From NCBI GenBank assembly GCA_964529285.1, contig CAZGWK010000001.1, positions 116,013-180,012 on the forward strand: a DNA stretch of 64,000 nucleotides, written 5' to 3'. Below the pieces are notes generated by a model. The model was not told the origin of the DNA. It saw only the letters and a program-made list of their open reading frames with translations, and ran no database searches. Positions 52,157 to 61,403 of the stretch are shown here, one piece after another; position 1 is the first letter of the stretch; the number at the start of each line of letters is the position of its first letter. This stretch comes from SURF-21 sp964529285. Its GTDB lineage: Bacteria; Actinomycetota; Geothermincolia; Geothermincolales; RBG-13-55-18. A program made the position numbers and the translations under genes.

Positions 52157-53011
52157 TTGAGGTTGAGCTATTCCGCGGTCAGTTGCTATGAGAAATGCCC
52201 GCTCTCCTACCGCTTCCAGTACGTGGACGGGCTGGAGGTGGATCCCACACCCTATCTCGCCTTCGGAAGAAGCATGCATGCGGCCCTGGAATGGCTTTAC
52301 GGCCGCCAGACACCCGAGCCCCCGACCCTGGAGAGCCTTCTGGCATACCTGGACAAATGTTGGGAGAGTGAGGGTTATTCCGACCTGGACGAGGAGCGTT
52401 CCTATTTAAGAAACGCCCGCGAAGTGCTGACCCAGTATTATTATTCAAACCTGCATGATTTCCGTCTCCCGGTGGCGGTTGAGGAACGTTTCGAGATGGA
52501 TATGGGTGATTTCGTCCTCTCCGGAGTCATCGACCGCGTTGACTGCAACCCGAACGGGACCTACGAGATACTCGACTACAAGACCAGCCGGCGCCTGCCG
52601 GAACTCAACCGCTTGCGTGAAGACCTGCAACTGCCCATCTACCAGCTCGCTTGTCGCGATGTCTGGGGTATAACCCCGGCTAAGCTAACCTTCTACTACC
52701 TCATCCCCAACCGGCGCTACACGACAAAGCCATGCGACAGCAGCCGTCTGCAAGAGGTCCGGGAGCGCCTGGTTCGCGTGGCCTCGTCCATCTCCGCGAG
52801 CGATTTTCCCGCCACTCCCAATCGGCTGTGCCCATGGTGTTCCTTCGAGGACATATGCCCGGCGAGAGCATCCGCGGGGGAACAGGGGGAAGAGTACCGT
52901 TCGCGCCACCGTGCCCTCTTGCGGCGTAAGGCCAGGCTTGAGGAGGCCTTATCGCGGCTGGTGGAAGAGATGCGCCGGGAAGGAATTGACCCGGAGGATA
53001 CCGGCCGATAA
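52157..53011 (+). CDS. PD-(D/E)XK RecB-like nuclease with Fe-S cluster motif
   Basis: The protein of about 284 residues has a Cas4/AddB-type exonuclease layout. The N-terminal motif SYSAVSCYEKCPLSYRF carries cysteines, and AFGRSMHAALEWLY (motif I His) follows. SGVIDRVDCN (motif II Asp) and YEILDYKTSR (motif III Asp and Lys) come next, then QLPIYQLACRD, and the C-terminal CPWCSFEDICPA. Cys at both ends matches the [4Fe-4S] staple of this family. TTG codons at 52151 and 52157 both fit; 52157 has better spacing to GGGGTGG. It stands alone, divergent from dnaE, with no helicase or cas gene nearby. Its substrate is unknown. Confidence 0.88.
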   Translation: MRLSYSAVSCYEKCPLSYRFQYVDGLEVDPTPYLAFGRSMHAALEWLYGRQTPEPPTLESLLAYLDKCWESEGYSDLDEERSYLRNAREVLTQYYYSNLHDFRLPVAVEERFEMDMGDFVLSGVIDRVDCNPNGTYEILDYKTSRRLPELNRLREDLQLPIYQLACRDVWGITPAKLTFYYLIPNRRYTTKPCDSSRLQEVRERLVRVASSISASDFPATPNRLCPWCSFEDICPARASAGEQGEEYRSRHRALLRRKARLEEALSRLVEEMRREGIDPEDTGR

Positions 53012-53048
53012 AACGCCAACGCCATGCGCGGGGTTCCCCGCAGAAGAC

Positions 53049-54380
53049 CTACATCGACTGCGCTGCCATTATCGCCTGGATCACCTTACGGTTAAGCGTT
53101 TTCGTGCGGCTTTCTCTGGCCGCGAGGGCCACGGCCAGCGTCCTGGCTATACCCTCGAAAAGCCGCACGTCCCTGTCGTTGAAACTTTTTCTGCATGTAC
53201 ATTCACCTGACTGGTTGTTAACGGCGCAAAGGGTCCCCATAGCCTCGCCCCCGGGAGGGATCAGCTGGCAGCAGAGCATGAAATCTACGTCGTCGTATCC
53301 TTCGGGCGCAAAGGGTGGTGCCTGCCATGGATCGGCCAGGTCGGCGAAGTCGCCTTTCTCCCCGCACCACCGCGCTATACCCTCACCTGCAGGGAAATCG
53401 TCGCCCTCGACCTGCGGGCTTATAGGCCTGCCGTACGTCGAGAGGGTCCGCATCGTTCCGCTGCCATTATTGATGAGCAGGGATACGCGGTCCGCTTCCA
53501 CGCTTTTGGCCACGCAAGCCAGCGTTCCGAGCAACCCCCTGCTCATGTCCGCGCTGTTTACGGCGCTCCAGTATATGCTGTCCTGAAGAACTTTCTCCGC
53601 CGCCATCTCCTCCATGAGATCGACGCGACGTTTCTCGGCGATGACGGGAAGGATGTCGACGCAGAGGGACTGCAGGAACGCAGCATCTATATGATAGCTC
53701 CCGTTCCGGTTCACGCATATCATCACATCCTCGCCATTTTCCAGGGGATAGAGGTATTTTATATGGTACGCGGTATCCAGCATGCCCTTTTTCTGTATCA
53801 GCTCCCCCTCGACCACCATGTTCTGAACTCCGTCTATCTTGGTCATACCCGCCTTGGTTCCGTTAGTGCCGCGCTGACAGTCCCACAACAACCGCGAGCA
53901 ACGCTCCCCGAGAAGATAGGCACCGCATGGTACTCCCTCGCTTCTATAGATGGTATCCAGCAGTATCTCGAGGCACTCCCTCCAACTCTCCATCTTCAAG
54001 GCTGCGATCATCAGCTGCAACCGGACATCTACCTCTCTTTCCTCTTCCGCGAGGTTCTTGCTGCTTGTTTCACAGTTCGCCCTATTTGAATCCGCATCCG
54101 CCGCCTTACAAAGGGGCACTTTTTTCTGCCCCCTGCCCGCGTATCTGCTCCCCGCGACTCTTGCTGGTATCGGCTGCAGGTAACTGAAAAGTGCGCGCAT
54201 CCCGTCGTATGTCTTTTTAAGTATATTGAGCTCGAACAGGGCTTCCATCTGGCTCTCGACCTTCCCTGCATCCCGACCGAGACGCACGGCCATCTCTTCA
54301 CACGTCGCAACCGTATCCTGGTAGTGGCTGAAATAGGAGATGAGCTCCATCCTGATGACCATATCCGGTATGTTCGTCAT
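53049..54380 (-). CDS. winged-helix/GAF-domain regulator, function unknown
   Basis: The 443-residue protein has an N-terminal winged helix (about residues 1-70; EEMAVRLGRDAGKVESQMEA) and a linker. A middle domain with several cysteines (VPCGAYLLGERCSRLLWDC, about 145-185) comes next, and a C-terminal GAF domain (about 270-425; LACVAKSVEADRVSLLI, GEGIARWCGEKGDFADL, MGTLCAVNNQSGECTC). It has no kinase, GGDEF or receiver domain. The winged helix is homologous to that of the small protein encoded 320 bases upstream, so the GAF signal may control DNA binding. The function is unknown. Confidence 0.82.
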   Translation of the reverse strand: MTNIPDMVIRMELISYFSHYQDTVATCEEMAVRLGRDAGKVESQMEALFELNILKKTYDGMRALFSYLQPIPARVAGSRYAGRGQKKVPLCKAADADSNRANCETSSKNLAEEEREVDVRLQLMIAALKMESWRECLEILLDTIYRSEGVPCGAYLLGERCSRLLWDCQRGTNGTKAGMTKIDGVQNMVVEGELIQKKGMLDTAYHIKYLYPLENGEDVMICVNRNGSYHIDAAFLQSLCVDILPVIAEKRRVDLMEEMAAEKVLQDSIYWSAVNSADMSRGLLGTLACVAKSVEADRVSLLINNGSGTMRTLSTYGRPISPQVEGDDFPAGEGIARWCGEKGDFADLADPWQAPPFAPEGYDDVDFMLCCQLIPPGGEAMGTLCAVNNQSGECTCRKSFNDRDVRLFEGIARTLAVALAARESRTKTLNRKVIQAIMAAQSM

Positions 54381-54697
54381 TTCGCGACCCTTTACTCCCT
54401 GGTTAAACCCGTATCTCTATACATATTATGGATTTATATTTGTAAACTGTGAACAAAATTCTCGTGAACGGATGGTTTTTAGTACTCAAAGGTAACAAGC
54501 GAGAGAAGAACGGCTACACCATGAAGCGGTTCAAAACAATCCAAATGACAGATATATGGGGCGGTACGGATTTCCGCCGGCTCTCGAGCAGGGTCAAAGA
54601 CGTGGGACGGTGCGGGATCCAGACACCTGGTTGGCATACGCCGAGTGCAATCCAAGGGGGTGAACTTCACTGACATGTTGCTTTTGCCCGCTGGCGT
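54381..54697. other. intergenic region with possible structured leader, no confident gene
   Basis: These 317 bases lie between two related regulator genes on the minus strand. A plus-strand frame (54449-54673) has no family and poor codon character. The stretch 54500-54690 contains complementary segments (CGAGAG at about 54500 with CTCTCG at about 54581) and a GGCGG/CCGCC hairpin, so an RNA structure or operator is possible. I recognise no riboswitch class. Confidence 0.35.
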
Positions 54698-54982
54698 TCA
54701 CCTGCCGTTTTTTCTCACTACATACGCCGCCACCGAATGGGGCGGGACGTAAAAGTAACGTTTCTGTCCGTTTCGGTGGTGTTCCTCGAATATGTTCAGC
54801 TGAACCAGCTTTGTCATCTGATACTCAACCCTGCTTGGGTCACGCCCGATAGCCTCGGCGATTTCCCGAACATTGCTGCTAAGTCCGGGGTTACGGTGGA
54901 AATGGGTGATGAGCTCGATGCGTATGAGGCTGTCCGAAACCCCATTCATGTTCGCATTTTGTTCTCGTTCTAAACCGGGCAT
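54698..54982 (-). CDS. small winged-helix DNA-binding protein
   Basis: The 94-residue product is a stand-alone winged helix-turn-helix (about residues 18-80; NVREIAEAIGRDPSRVEYQM as the recognition region, then RYFYVPP as the wing). It aligns with the N-terminus of the GAF-domain gene downstream: DSLIRIELITHF against DMVIRMELISYF, and GRDPSRVEYQM against GRDAGKVESQM. The start may be the first ATG or the ATG twelve codons later (MNGVSDSLIR). It is transcribed towards the GAF gene, 317 bases away. Confidence 0.8.
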   Translation of the reverse strand: MPGLEREQNANMNGVSDSLIRIELITHFHRNPGLSSNVREIAEAIGRDPSRVEYQMTKLVQLNIFEEHHRNGQKRYFYVPPHSVAAYVVRKNGR

Positions 54983-55045
54983 AACACAATATCTCCCTTC
55001 GATACAATAATCATCTGTTTGTTCATGTGATTTGAGAAAAATCCC

Positions 55046-55082
55046 GAAAACGAGTTAATTAGGCTGATAAGTGGTCGTTTTC
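55046..55082. repeat. inverted repeat between rluD and the small regulator
   Basis: The 8-base perfect arms GAAAACGA and TCGTTTTC lie 21 bases apart in an AT-rich stretch. It may be an operator or part of a terminator for the rluD 3' side, but there is no supporting T-run. Confidence 0.4.
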
Positions 55083-55130
55083 ACCCCATGAGAGGAGTAG
55101 CATAAAATGGTAAGGGTTTCGCGCCACGCC

Positions 55131-56051
55131 TCATACGGTTTCCAGTTTGCGCAGCGCCAGCGCGAGGTCATGCGGCAGCGGATCCTCGAAAAACAGCTCG
55201 TCGCCGCTGATGGGATGGGGAAAAGATAACCGGTAGGAGTGCAGGAACTGCCTTTCCAGGCCCAGGTCTCTCTCGAGTTCTCCCTTGGTGCCGTATTCCC
55301 TGTCTCCTGCCACAGGATGGCCGATATGGGAAAGATGGACCCTGATCTGGTGGGTTCTTCCGGTCACCAGTTCCACCTCGAGAAGGGCACTATGCGCGAG
55401 TTCTCTCATCACCCTGAAATGCGTTACAGCGTCCCTGCCGTGCTCCGCCGTTACCGCCATATGCTTGCGGTTACTCGCATCCCTTCCTATCGGAGCTTCG
55501 ATGGTCCCCAGCCGGGTTGCGGGTATGCCATGCACCAGTGCCAGGTACAACCGCTTCAGCTGCCTTTCCTTGACCATTGCCTGCAGCCGCAGGTGCGATA
55601 TATCGCTCTTTGCCACGACCATGAGGCCGGAGGTATCCCTGTCAAGTCGATGCACTATTCCGGGCCGCTTCACCCCACCTATTCCCGAGAGGTCGTCTAT
55701 TGCATAGAGAAGCGCATTGACCAGAGTGCCGTCCGCATGACCGGCAGCCGGGTGGACGACCAGGCCCGCCGGCTTTGATACAACCGCCAACTCAGCGTCC
55801 TGATAGAGTATCTTTACCGGTATATCCTGGGGTAATGGTTCCGCCGCTTCCGGCTGCGGTGGCTCTACCTCCACACATTCTCCCGCTTGCAAGCGGTAGT
55901 TCTTCACCCGATGAGACCCATCGACACACACCGCACCGGACGCGATAAGCCGCTGTGCTTGGGTCCTGGTCATACCCGTGATCCTGGCAACAAAGCGGTC
56001 AAGCCTCTCGCCCTTTTCATCTGCCGAGACGCTGAACCTCAGGGAACGCAA
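55131..56051 (-). CDS. rluD: RluA-family pseudouridine synthase (RluD-like)
   Basis: The enzyme isomerises uridines in 23S rRNA to pseudouridine. The 306-residue protein has an N-terminal S4 domain (about residues 12-75; RLDRFVARITGMTRTQAQRLI), the catalytic motif GIVHRLDRDTSGLMVVAKSD with the active-site Asp, and ELVTGRTHQIRVHLSHIGHP. RluD and RluC types cannot be separated with certainty by sight, so the symbol is approximate. It lies one base from lgt, so they are in one operon. Confidence 0.93.
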   Translation of the reverse strand: MRSLRFSVSADEKGERLDRFVARITGMTRTQAQRLIASGAVCVDGSHRVKNYRLQAGECVEVEPPQPEAAEPLPQDIPVKILYQDAELAVVSKPAGLVVHPAAGHADGTLVNALLYAIDDLSGIGGVKRPGIVHRLDRDTSGLMVVAKSDISHLRLQAMVKERQLKRLYLALVHGIPATRLGTIEAPIGRDASNRKHMAVTAEHGRDAVTHFRVMRELAHSALLEVELVTGRTHQIRVHLSHIGHPVAGDREYGTKGELERDLGLERQFLHSYRLSFPHPISGDELFFEDPLPHDLALALRKLETV

Positions 56052-56052
56052 A

Positions 56053-56868
56053 CTACCTTGCCTCCGGCAGCAGTCTGCGTCTGAACAAGATTACAAGGCC
56101 GGCCAGAGCGAATGCAGCCACGCTGAGAAGCTGGAAAAACAGGTTTGCGGAAGGGTCCGTGTGATAACGGAAGAACTCGAGTATGAAACGGACAACGGCA
56201 TAGAGCATAATAAATGAAAGCATGATCTCCCCGCGGTATCGGAATCTCTTATGAACCGCGAGGAGAAATACGAGAATTGCGAGATCGAGAATTATCTCGT
56301 ATATCTGCGTAGGGTGGACCGGATTGGGAGGCATACCCATTTTCATCTGCGTTTCCACCGGGAAGGAAACCGCCCACGGCAAATCGGACGATTGTCCGTA
56401 GCAACACCCGTTGAGGTAACATCCCACCCTTGCCACCGCCATTGCAGCGGGAACCGCCAGCCCGCCCGAATCGAGCACAACTCCGATGGACAGGCCCCGC
56501 AGCCTTATCGCCGCCGCGGCCGCCAGAACCCCGAAGATAAAACCACCGTAAAACACCAGGCCCTCTACGTTCCAGAACTGTAATGCCTCCCACCACCGCG
56601 ACGAGAACTCGCTCCAGTGTCCAATCACGTAAAATATCCTGGCACCGACTATGCCCCCCACAGCCGCGGCAAGTACCAGTTCGAACACGACGTAAGCATC
56701 CAGGAACTGGCGCCTGAGGTACCAGAAGCTGACCAGCATGCCGACGATAAAGGCCAGGGCCAGGAAAAAACCGTACGAATGTACGGTAACAGAACCGATA
56801 TCAAACAGTTCCGGTCTCAAGCGATCCTCCTCACATACCGGTAACGCTTCTGCGCCGCTCCATGACAT
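56053..56868 (-). CDS. lgt: prolipoprotein diacylglyceryl transferase
   Basis: Lgt attaches diacylglycerol to the lipobox cysteine of prelipoproteins such as LivJ. The 271-residue product has about seven membrane helices. Key motifs are VTVHSYGFFLALAFIVGM, GGIVGARIFYVIGHW, GLVFYGGFIFG, and ARVGCYLNGCCYG with the cysteine-rich variant common in actinobacteria. HPTQIYEIILD carries a conserved Tyr/Glu. It belongs to a unit with lspA and rluD, which is a common order. Confidence 0.95.
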   Translation of the reverse strand: MSWSGAEALPVCEEDRLRPELFDIGSVTVHSYGFFLALAFIVGMLVSFWYLRRQFLDAYVVFELVLAAAVGGIVGARIFYVIGHWSEFSSRWWEALQFWNVEGLVFYGGFIFGVLAAAAAIRLRGLSIGVVLDSGGLAVPAAMAVARVGCYLNGCCYGQSSDLPWAVSFPVETQMKMGMPPNPVHPTQIYEIILDLAILVFLLAVHKRFRYRGEIMLSFIMLYAVVRFILEFFRYHTDPSANLFFQLLSVAAFALAGLVILFRRRLLPEAR

Positions 56869-56918
56869 ACCTGGCGGACGGACTCTGGGCGCCTCCAGTG
56901 CGAAACATTACGACCGCT

Positions 56919-57419
56919 TCAGGTCTCCCGTGATTTTGTTGCGAAGCTTTCCTTTATCACGATTATCAGCGTAATTCCTACCCCGATGACAATAGCGAGG
57001 TCGGCGATGTTGAAAACCGGCCAGGACTTCATGGGCCAGAATCCAAGGTCCATGAAGTCGATGACCGCGCCAAGCGCTATCCTGTCGATGATGTTACCTA
57101 CCGCTCCACCGATAATCAAGCCCAGGCCAGCCTGGAAAAAGATCGTTCCTGGGCCTCCCCAACGCCACAATACCAGTATAAGGACGAAGAATATCACTAT
57201 ACTCGCTATAAAAAGCGGCCACGACCGGCCCTCTATGATGCCGAAAGCTGTGCCGGGATTGCGCACTTGTACCAGTTTTCCGAACCCCCCCAGCATAATC
57301 TCTTCGCCGGACGGAAGAAATATCCTGATAAGGGCTTTACTCAACTGGTCGATGACCAGCGTGACAAGGGCGGTAACCAGCAGCGTTACCGAAAAGCCTT
57401 TTCTTCTTTCTGTTTGCAC
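56919..57419 (-). CDS. lspA: lipoprotein signal peptidase LspA
   Basis: LspA cleaves lipoprotein signal peptides after Lgt modification. The 166-residue protein has four membrane helices, the motif FGIIEGRSWP (N-terminal conserved block), and both catalytic aspartates in GGAVGNIIDRIALGAVIDF and FNIADLAIVIG. The GTG start at 57419 overlaps the 3' end of the traR gene by 34 bases; no later start codon precedes the first helix. Lipoprotein processing fits with lgt next to it. Confidence 0.95.
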   Translation of the reverse strand: MQTERRKGFSVTLLVTALVTLVIDQLSKALIRIFLPSGEEIMLGGFGKLVQVRNPGTAFGIIEGRSWPLFIASIVIFFVLILVLWRWGGPGTIFFQAGLGLIIGGAVGNIIDRIALGAVIDFMDLGFWPMKSWPVFNIADLAIVIGVGITLIIVIKESFATKSRET

Positions 57420-57760
57420 GTGATGCAGAGGTTGGCGTAGGGCAGCGCCTTAAGTCGTTCTTCCGGGATATGCTTTCCGCACATCTCGCATGAACCGTAG
57501 GTGCCGTCTTCGATGCGTTCGAGGGCTTCGTTGACGCGTTTGAGGATATCTTTTACGTTTTCCGAGAGAGAAAGATCCCTCTCGCGTTCGAAAGTAGTTG
57601 TCCCACTTGCCGCGTATTCCTCTTCGAAGGGCATCTCTCCCGAGAAATCGGATTGCGAATTATGCAGGTTTCCCTCCTCCAGGTCACGGTACTGCTTCTC
57701 GAGAACTTCCTTTTCCTGCAGGAGCTTCTTCTTAAACGTAGCAAGCTTCTTCTTATTCAT
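57386..57760 (-). CDS. TraR/DksA C4-type zinc-finger protein
   Basis: The 124-residue protein has a long N-terminal coiled coil (MNKKKLATFKKKLLQEKEVL onward) and a C-terminal C4 zinc finger (CEMCGKHIPEERLKALPYANLCITC), the layout of DksA/TraR and the actinobacterial RNA polymerase-binding relatives. Such proteins enter the RNA polymerase secondary channel or act as YteA-like general stress proteins. Whether the tip acidic residues of DksA are present is unclear, so the exact subfamily is open. It overlaps lspA. Confidence 0.9.
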   Translation of the reverse strand: MNKKKLATFKKKLLQEKEVLEKQYRDLEEGNLHNSQSDFSGEMPFEEEYAASGTTTFERERDLSLSENVKDILKRVNEALERIEDGTYGSCEMCGKHIPEERLKALPYANLCITCKQKEEKAFR

Positions 57761-57943
57761 CCGTCATCACTGCCTTGTGCGATCTTCCTTGCCGTATATT
57801 ATCCCTATTATGCACGATTCCTTTCTTTTCACAAGTACGAAATAACACGACCTTGCCTGAAGGGGTAAAATGCCCTTATCCGGGGGTTCGGCCGTTTTGT
57901 GCGCTTAGGTGATCTTGACGGCCAGCGATTTTGCTTCTAACGG

Positions 57944-60709
57944 CTATTCCTCATGTGCTTCGACCACTGCCAGGCAGCGATCGCATATCTCCGGGTGGCA
58001 TTCATCCTGACCGACCGAGGCGCGGTAGTTCCAGCATCTCGCGCACTTCTTCCCGGGCGCCCTCTCTACCTCTACCCGGATATCTCCATCTTCTTCGCGT
58101 ATTTCTATCTCTACTCTGGAGACGATGAAAAGTGCGGGCAGCAGCCCCTCCCGGGCCGTGAATATATCAGCCCGCGATGCAGGTATCTCGAGCTTGACCA
58201 TCGCCTCGAGGGACGTCCCCAGTTCTTTTGCGGTGCGTTTCTCCTCCAGCGCCCTGGTCACCGTATCGCGCACGCCGATAAGGGTGCCGTAGATCTCTTC
58301 GATAGCGGGATTCATCCAGCTTTCATCCTCTTCGGGCCATCCCTGGAGCTGAACGCTGCTCTCTTCCCCCTCTTCCACTATCAGGCGCCATGCCTCCTCA
58401 GACGTGTGGGAGAGAACGGGGGCCATGAGCCGGATGATGGTATCAAGCAGGTGATATAAGGCGGTCTGAGCCGACCTCCTCGCCTTGGAGTCAGGGGCGA
58501 AAGTATACAGGCAGTCCTTGCGCATATCCAGGTAGAGCGAGCTGAGGTCAACGGCGCAGAAATTATGCAGAGCGTGGTACACGACGTGCAACTGGTATGC
58601 ATCAAGAGCCCCGGTACAGCGCCCGACCAACCCCTGCAGGCGCGACATTATCCAGAGATCCAGTTCCTCCATGTCTTCTGGTGCCACCGCGTTCTTGCCG
58701 GGATCGAAGTCGTAGAGGTTACCCAGCAGGAAACGGAGTGTATTGCGTATACGGCGGTATGCTTCCACCAGTCGGTCGAATATCTCCTCCGAAGCCGGGA
58801 TATCCACGGTATAATCCGCCGCGGCGACCCACAGGCGCAGGATATCCGCCCCAAGCCTGTCGCAAATATCCATGGGGTTGATAACGTTCCCCAGGAGCTT
58901 GGACATCTTTCTTCCCTCGCCGTCAACCACGAAACCGTGGGTGAGGACGGAGCGGTAGGGAGGCGCACCCCTTGCACCGATCGCCGTGAGCAAGGATGTC
59001 TGAAACCATCCACGGTGCTGGTCGCTTCCCTCGAGGTACATATCGGAAGGCCATTTAAGGCCTTCCCGCTGGGTCAAGACCGCCTCGTGGCTTACTCCCG
59101 ATTCGAACCAGACGTCGAGGATATCGTTTTCCTTGCTCACTTCCCCGCATCCGCATCTCTCGCATTTGAATCCCTCTCCCAAGATCTCTGCTGCATCCTT
59201 GAGAAACCAGGCATCTGAACCCTCTGCGGCGATCAACTCCTCGGCTTTTAACAGAGATTCCTCGTTCATGAGTATTTCTCCGCATTCGCTGCAGCGAAAG
59301 GCGGGTATGGGGACTCCCCATGCTCTCTGTCTAGATATACACCAGTCGGGCCGAAGTTCCAGCATCCCCCGCATGCGCCGTTTGTTCCATTCGGGTATCC
59401 AGGCTACATCGTCGACCGCCTCCAGGCTCCTCTCGCGCAGTGATGCGCCGTCGTAAGGAAGGTCAACACCCACGAACCACTGTGGGGTGGCACGGAATAT
59501 AACGGGCCCTTTGCAGCGCCAGCAATGGGGATAGGAGTGTGTGAAGTCGCCGGATCCCAGAAGCAGGCCCTTGCTGCGCAGATCTTCTATGATCTTGGGG
59601 TTGGCATCTTCCACGTAAAGCCCCTCGAACTCGGGCGCATCGCGCGTGAACCTGCCCAGGTCGTCCACGGGCATAGGCATGGGCAATCCGTATTCCAGCC
59701 CCACCTGGTAGTCCTCCTGCCCGTGTCCGGGAGCGATATGTACGGCGCCCGTGCCTGCTTCTGTGGTAACGTACTGCGACGTCACTACGGTCGTGGGTCG
59801 ATCCCGCCAGGGATGCCTCGCCGTCAAACCGCTCAGCTCCTCGCCCTTGAACTTGCCCTCAACCGTATAATCTTCGATGCCCATGTCCGTGGCAGCCTTC
59901 TCCAGCAGGGGCTCTCCCACGACGATATATTCGCCGTCCACTTGTATGAGTGCGTATTCCATGCGAGGGTGCAAAGCTATGGCCACGTTTGCAGGCAGGG
60001 TCCAGGGCGTTGTTGTCCAGATCGCTATCGCAGCCCGTTCCTGCGTTCCGGGCAAGGGCTCCAGCAGGGGGAACCTTACATATATCGATTGGGATTTCTT
60101 GTCCCCGTATTCGAGCTCCGCCTCGGCAAGCGCGGTGATGCAGCGCGGGCACCAGTGGATAGGCTTACGGCTGCGGAAGACCATGCCCTTCGCCAGCAGT
60201 TGCGACAGTACCCTGATGTTTACCGCTTCGTAGGAAGGCTTTAGGGTCAGATAAGGGTCTTCGAAATCTCCCCGCACGCCAAGGCGCCGGAACTGCTGCG
60301 ACTGGCGATCGACGTAATGGAGCGCATATTCGCGGCAGCGCTTGCGCACCTCCATCACGTCGAGCTCGCTCTTCTCTTCACCCAGCAACCTCTCAACGTT
60401 GTACTCTATGGGTTGTCCGTGGCAATCCCATCCCGGGACGTAGGGGCAGAAATGGCCGCTCATCGTCTTATAGCGGACGATGATGTCCTTGAGTATCTTG
60501 TTAAGCGCCGTGCCCAGGTGCAGGTCTCCATTGGCATAGGGAGGACCGTCGTGCAGTATGAAAGGGGGTTTGCCCTTGCTTGACTCCAATACGCGCCTGT
60601 AAATATCTATATCGTTCCAGAACTTCTGGATCTCCGGCTCCCGCTTCGGCAGGTTAGCCTTCATGGGGAATTCCGTCTTCGGCAGGTTCAAGGTCTTGCG
60701 ATAGTCCAT
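57944..60709 (-). CDS. ileS: isoleucyl-tRNA synthetase
   Basis: IleRS charges tRNA-Ile. The 921-residue product has the class I HIGH motif as GPPYANGDLHLGTALNK, the editing domain CP1 (about residues 190-400), the KMSKS motif as GRKMSKLLGNVINPMD, an anticodon-binding domain and a C-terminal zinc finger (CARCWNYRASVG, CDRC). The zinc finger marks the bacterial IleS1 type. No T-box is recognisable in the upstream 260 bases. It lies upstream of the traR-lspA-lgt-rluD group. Confidence 0.98.
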   Translation of the reverse strand: MDYRKTLNLPKTEFPMKANLPKREPEIQKFWNDIDIYRRVLESSKGKPPFILHDGPPYANGDLHLGTALNKILKDIIVRYKTMSGHFCPYVPGWDCHGQPIEYNVERLLGEEKSELDVMEVRKRCREYALHYVDRQSQQFRRLGVRGDFEDPYLTLKPSYEAVNIRVLSQLLAKGMVFRSRKPIHWCPRCITALAEAELEYGDKKSQSIYVRFPLLEPLPGTQERAAIAIWTTTPWTLPANVAIALHPRMEYALIQVDGEYIVVGEPLLEKAATDMGIEDYTVEGKFKGEELSGLTARHPWRDRPTTVVTSQYVTTEAGTGAVHIAPGHGQEDYQVGLEYGLPMPMPVDDLGRFTRDAPEFEGLYVEDANPKIIEDLRSKGLLLGSGDFTHSYPHCWRCKGPVIFRATPQWFVGVDLPYDGASLRERSLEAVDDVAWIPEWNKRRMRGMLELRPDWCISRQRAWGVPIPAFRCSECGEILMNEESLLKAEELIAAEGSDAWFLKDAAEILGEGFKCERCGCGEVSKENDILDVWFESGVSHEAVLTQREGLKWPSDMYLEGSDQHRGWFQTSLLTAIGARGAPPYRSVLTHGFVVDGEGRKMSKLLGNVINPMDICDRLGADILRLWVAAADYTVDIPASEEIFDRLVEAYRRIRNTLRFLLGNLYDFDPGKNAVAPEDMEELDLWIMSRLQGLVGRCTGALDAYQLHVVYHALHNFCAVDLSSLYLDMRKDCLYTFAPDSKARRSAQTALYHLLDTIIRLMAPVLSHTSEEAWRLIVEEGEESSVQLQGWPEEDESWMNPAIEEIYGTLIGVRDTVTRALEEKRTAKELGTSLEAMVKLEIPASRADIFTAREGLLPALFIVSRVEIEIREEDGDIRVEVERAPGKKCARCWNYRASVGQDECHPEICDRCLAVVEAHEE

Positions 60710-60976
60710 TTCTTAATGTCTCCGTAACGACATGGTATTTTGCTCCATTATTAGCACGCGGAATATTTTATCGCAATCATTCCATTTCGCATATTACCCG
60801 GCAGTCCTAGTAATATCTCATTCTGACCTATTATTTTCTCGCTTTAATGCCCTTCATTTCCTCACAACCCGTTTTACGGCGTCTGCGAAACAAGACCATG
60901 TGGAAAAATACATATACCTCGATTATCTTTTAACAGTGACCGCGATGCGATAAAAAATGAACTTTGCGAGGCGATC

Positions 60977-61273
60977 ATGGAAGACACGGCCATAAGGGAA
61001 CATAGCGAAGGGACCATCATCTCCGTCAGGGTGCATACCTCATCTTCACGTCACGGCCTGGATGCAACGGGCGAAGAGCGGATCGAGGTATACGTTCACT
61101 CTCCCCCCGAGAGAGGCAAGGCAAACAATGAAGCCTTGAAGATCATCTCGAAAGCCCTGGGGGTCCCCGCCTCGCACCTCGAGCTATTGAAGGGCCGTGC
61201 CTCGAGGAACAAAACCCTGCTCGCCCGCGGCATCACTCCCTCGCAGACCCGCATCCGCCTCGATCTCCCCTAG
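60977..61273 (+). CDS. DUF167 (YggU-family) protein
   Basis: The 98-residue protein has the family core: VRVHTSSSRHGLDATGEE, VYVHSPPERGKANNEALKII and ASHLELLKGRASRNKTLLA. DUF167 proteins are small, widespread and without an assigned biochemical function. The ATG at 60977 follows GAGGCGATC. It diverges from ileS across a 267-base AT-rich gap, and no further gene follows on the plus strand. Confidence 0.9.
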   Translation: MEDTAIREHSEGTIISVRVHTSSSRHGLDATGEERIEVYVHSPPERGKANNEALKIISKALGVPASHLELLKGRASRNKTLLARGITPSQTRIRLDLP

Positions 61274-61344
61274 GGCTTTTTCCTTGCGGAGGCGCCGCCG
61301 GAGAGAGACATCGCGGCTGGTGTTTTTCTACTGCGGCACATCCG

Positions 61345-61377
61345 CAAAAGCCGGGGACTTACGCAAAGCCCCCGGCC
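61345..61377 (-). terminator. Rho-independent terminator after the short-chain dehydrogenase gene
   Basis: Arms GCCGGGG/CCCCGGC (13-base loop) are followed on the minus strand by TTTTGC, 27 bases past the stop. Confidence 0.65.
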
Positions 61378-61403
61378 CTGTAATGACAGACAGCGTGCCT
61401 TTT

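Noticed and set aside
54449..54673. A 74-codon plus-strand frame in the regulator gap
   Set aside because: It has no clear ribosome-binding site, no homology I recognise and lies over potential RNA structure; kept as an intergenic region.
60710..60976. A possible T-box leader before ileS
   Set aside because: The T-box core (GGGTGG followed by ACCGCG) is not present on the minus strand.
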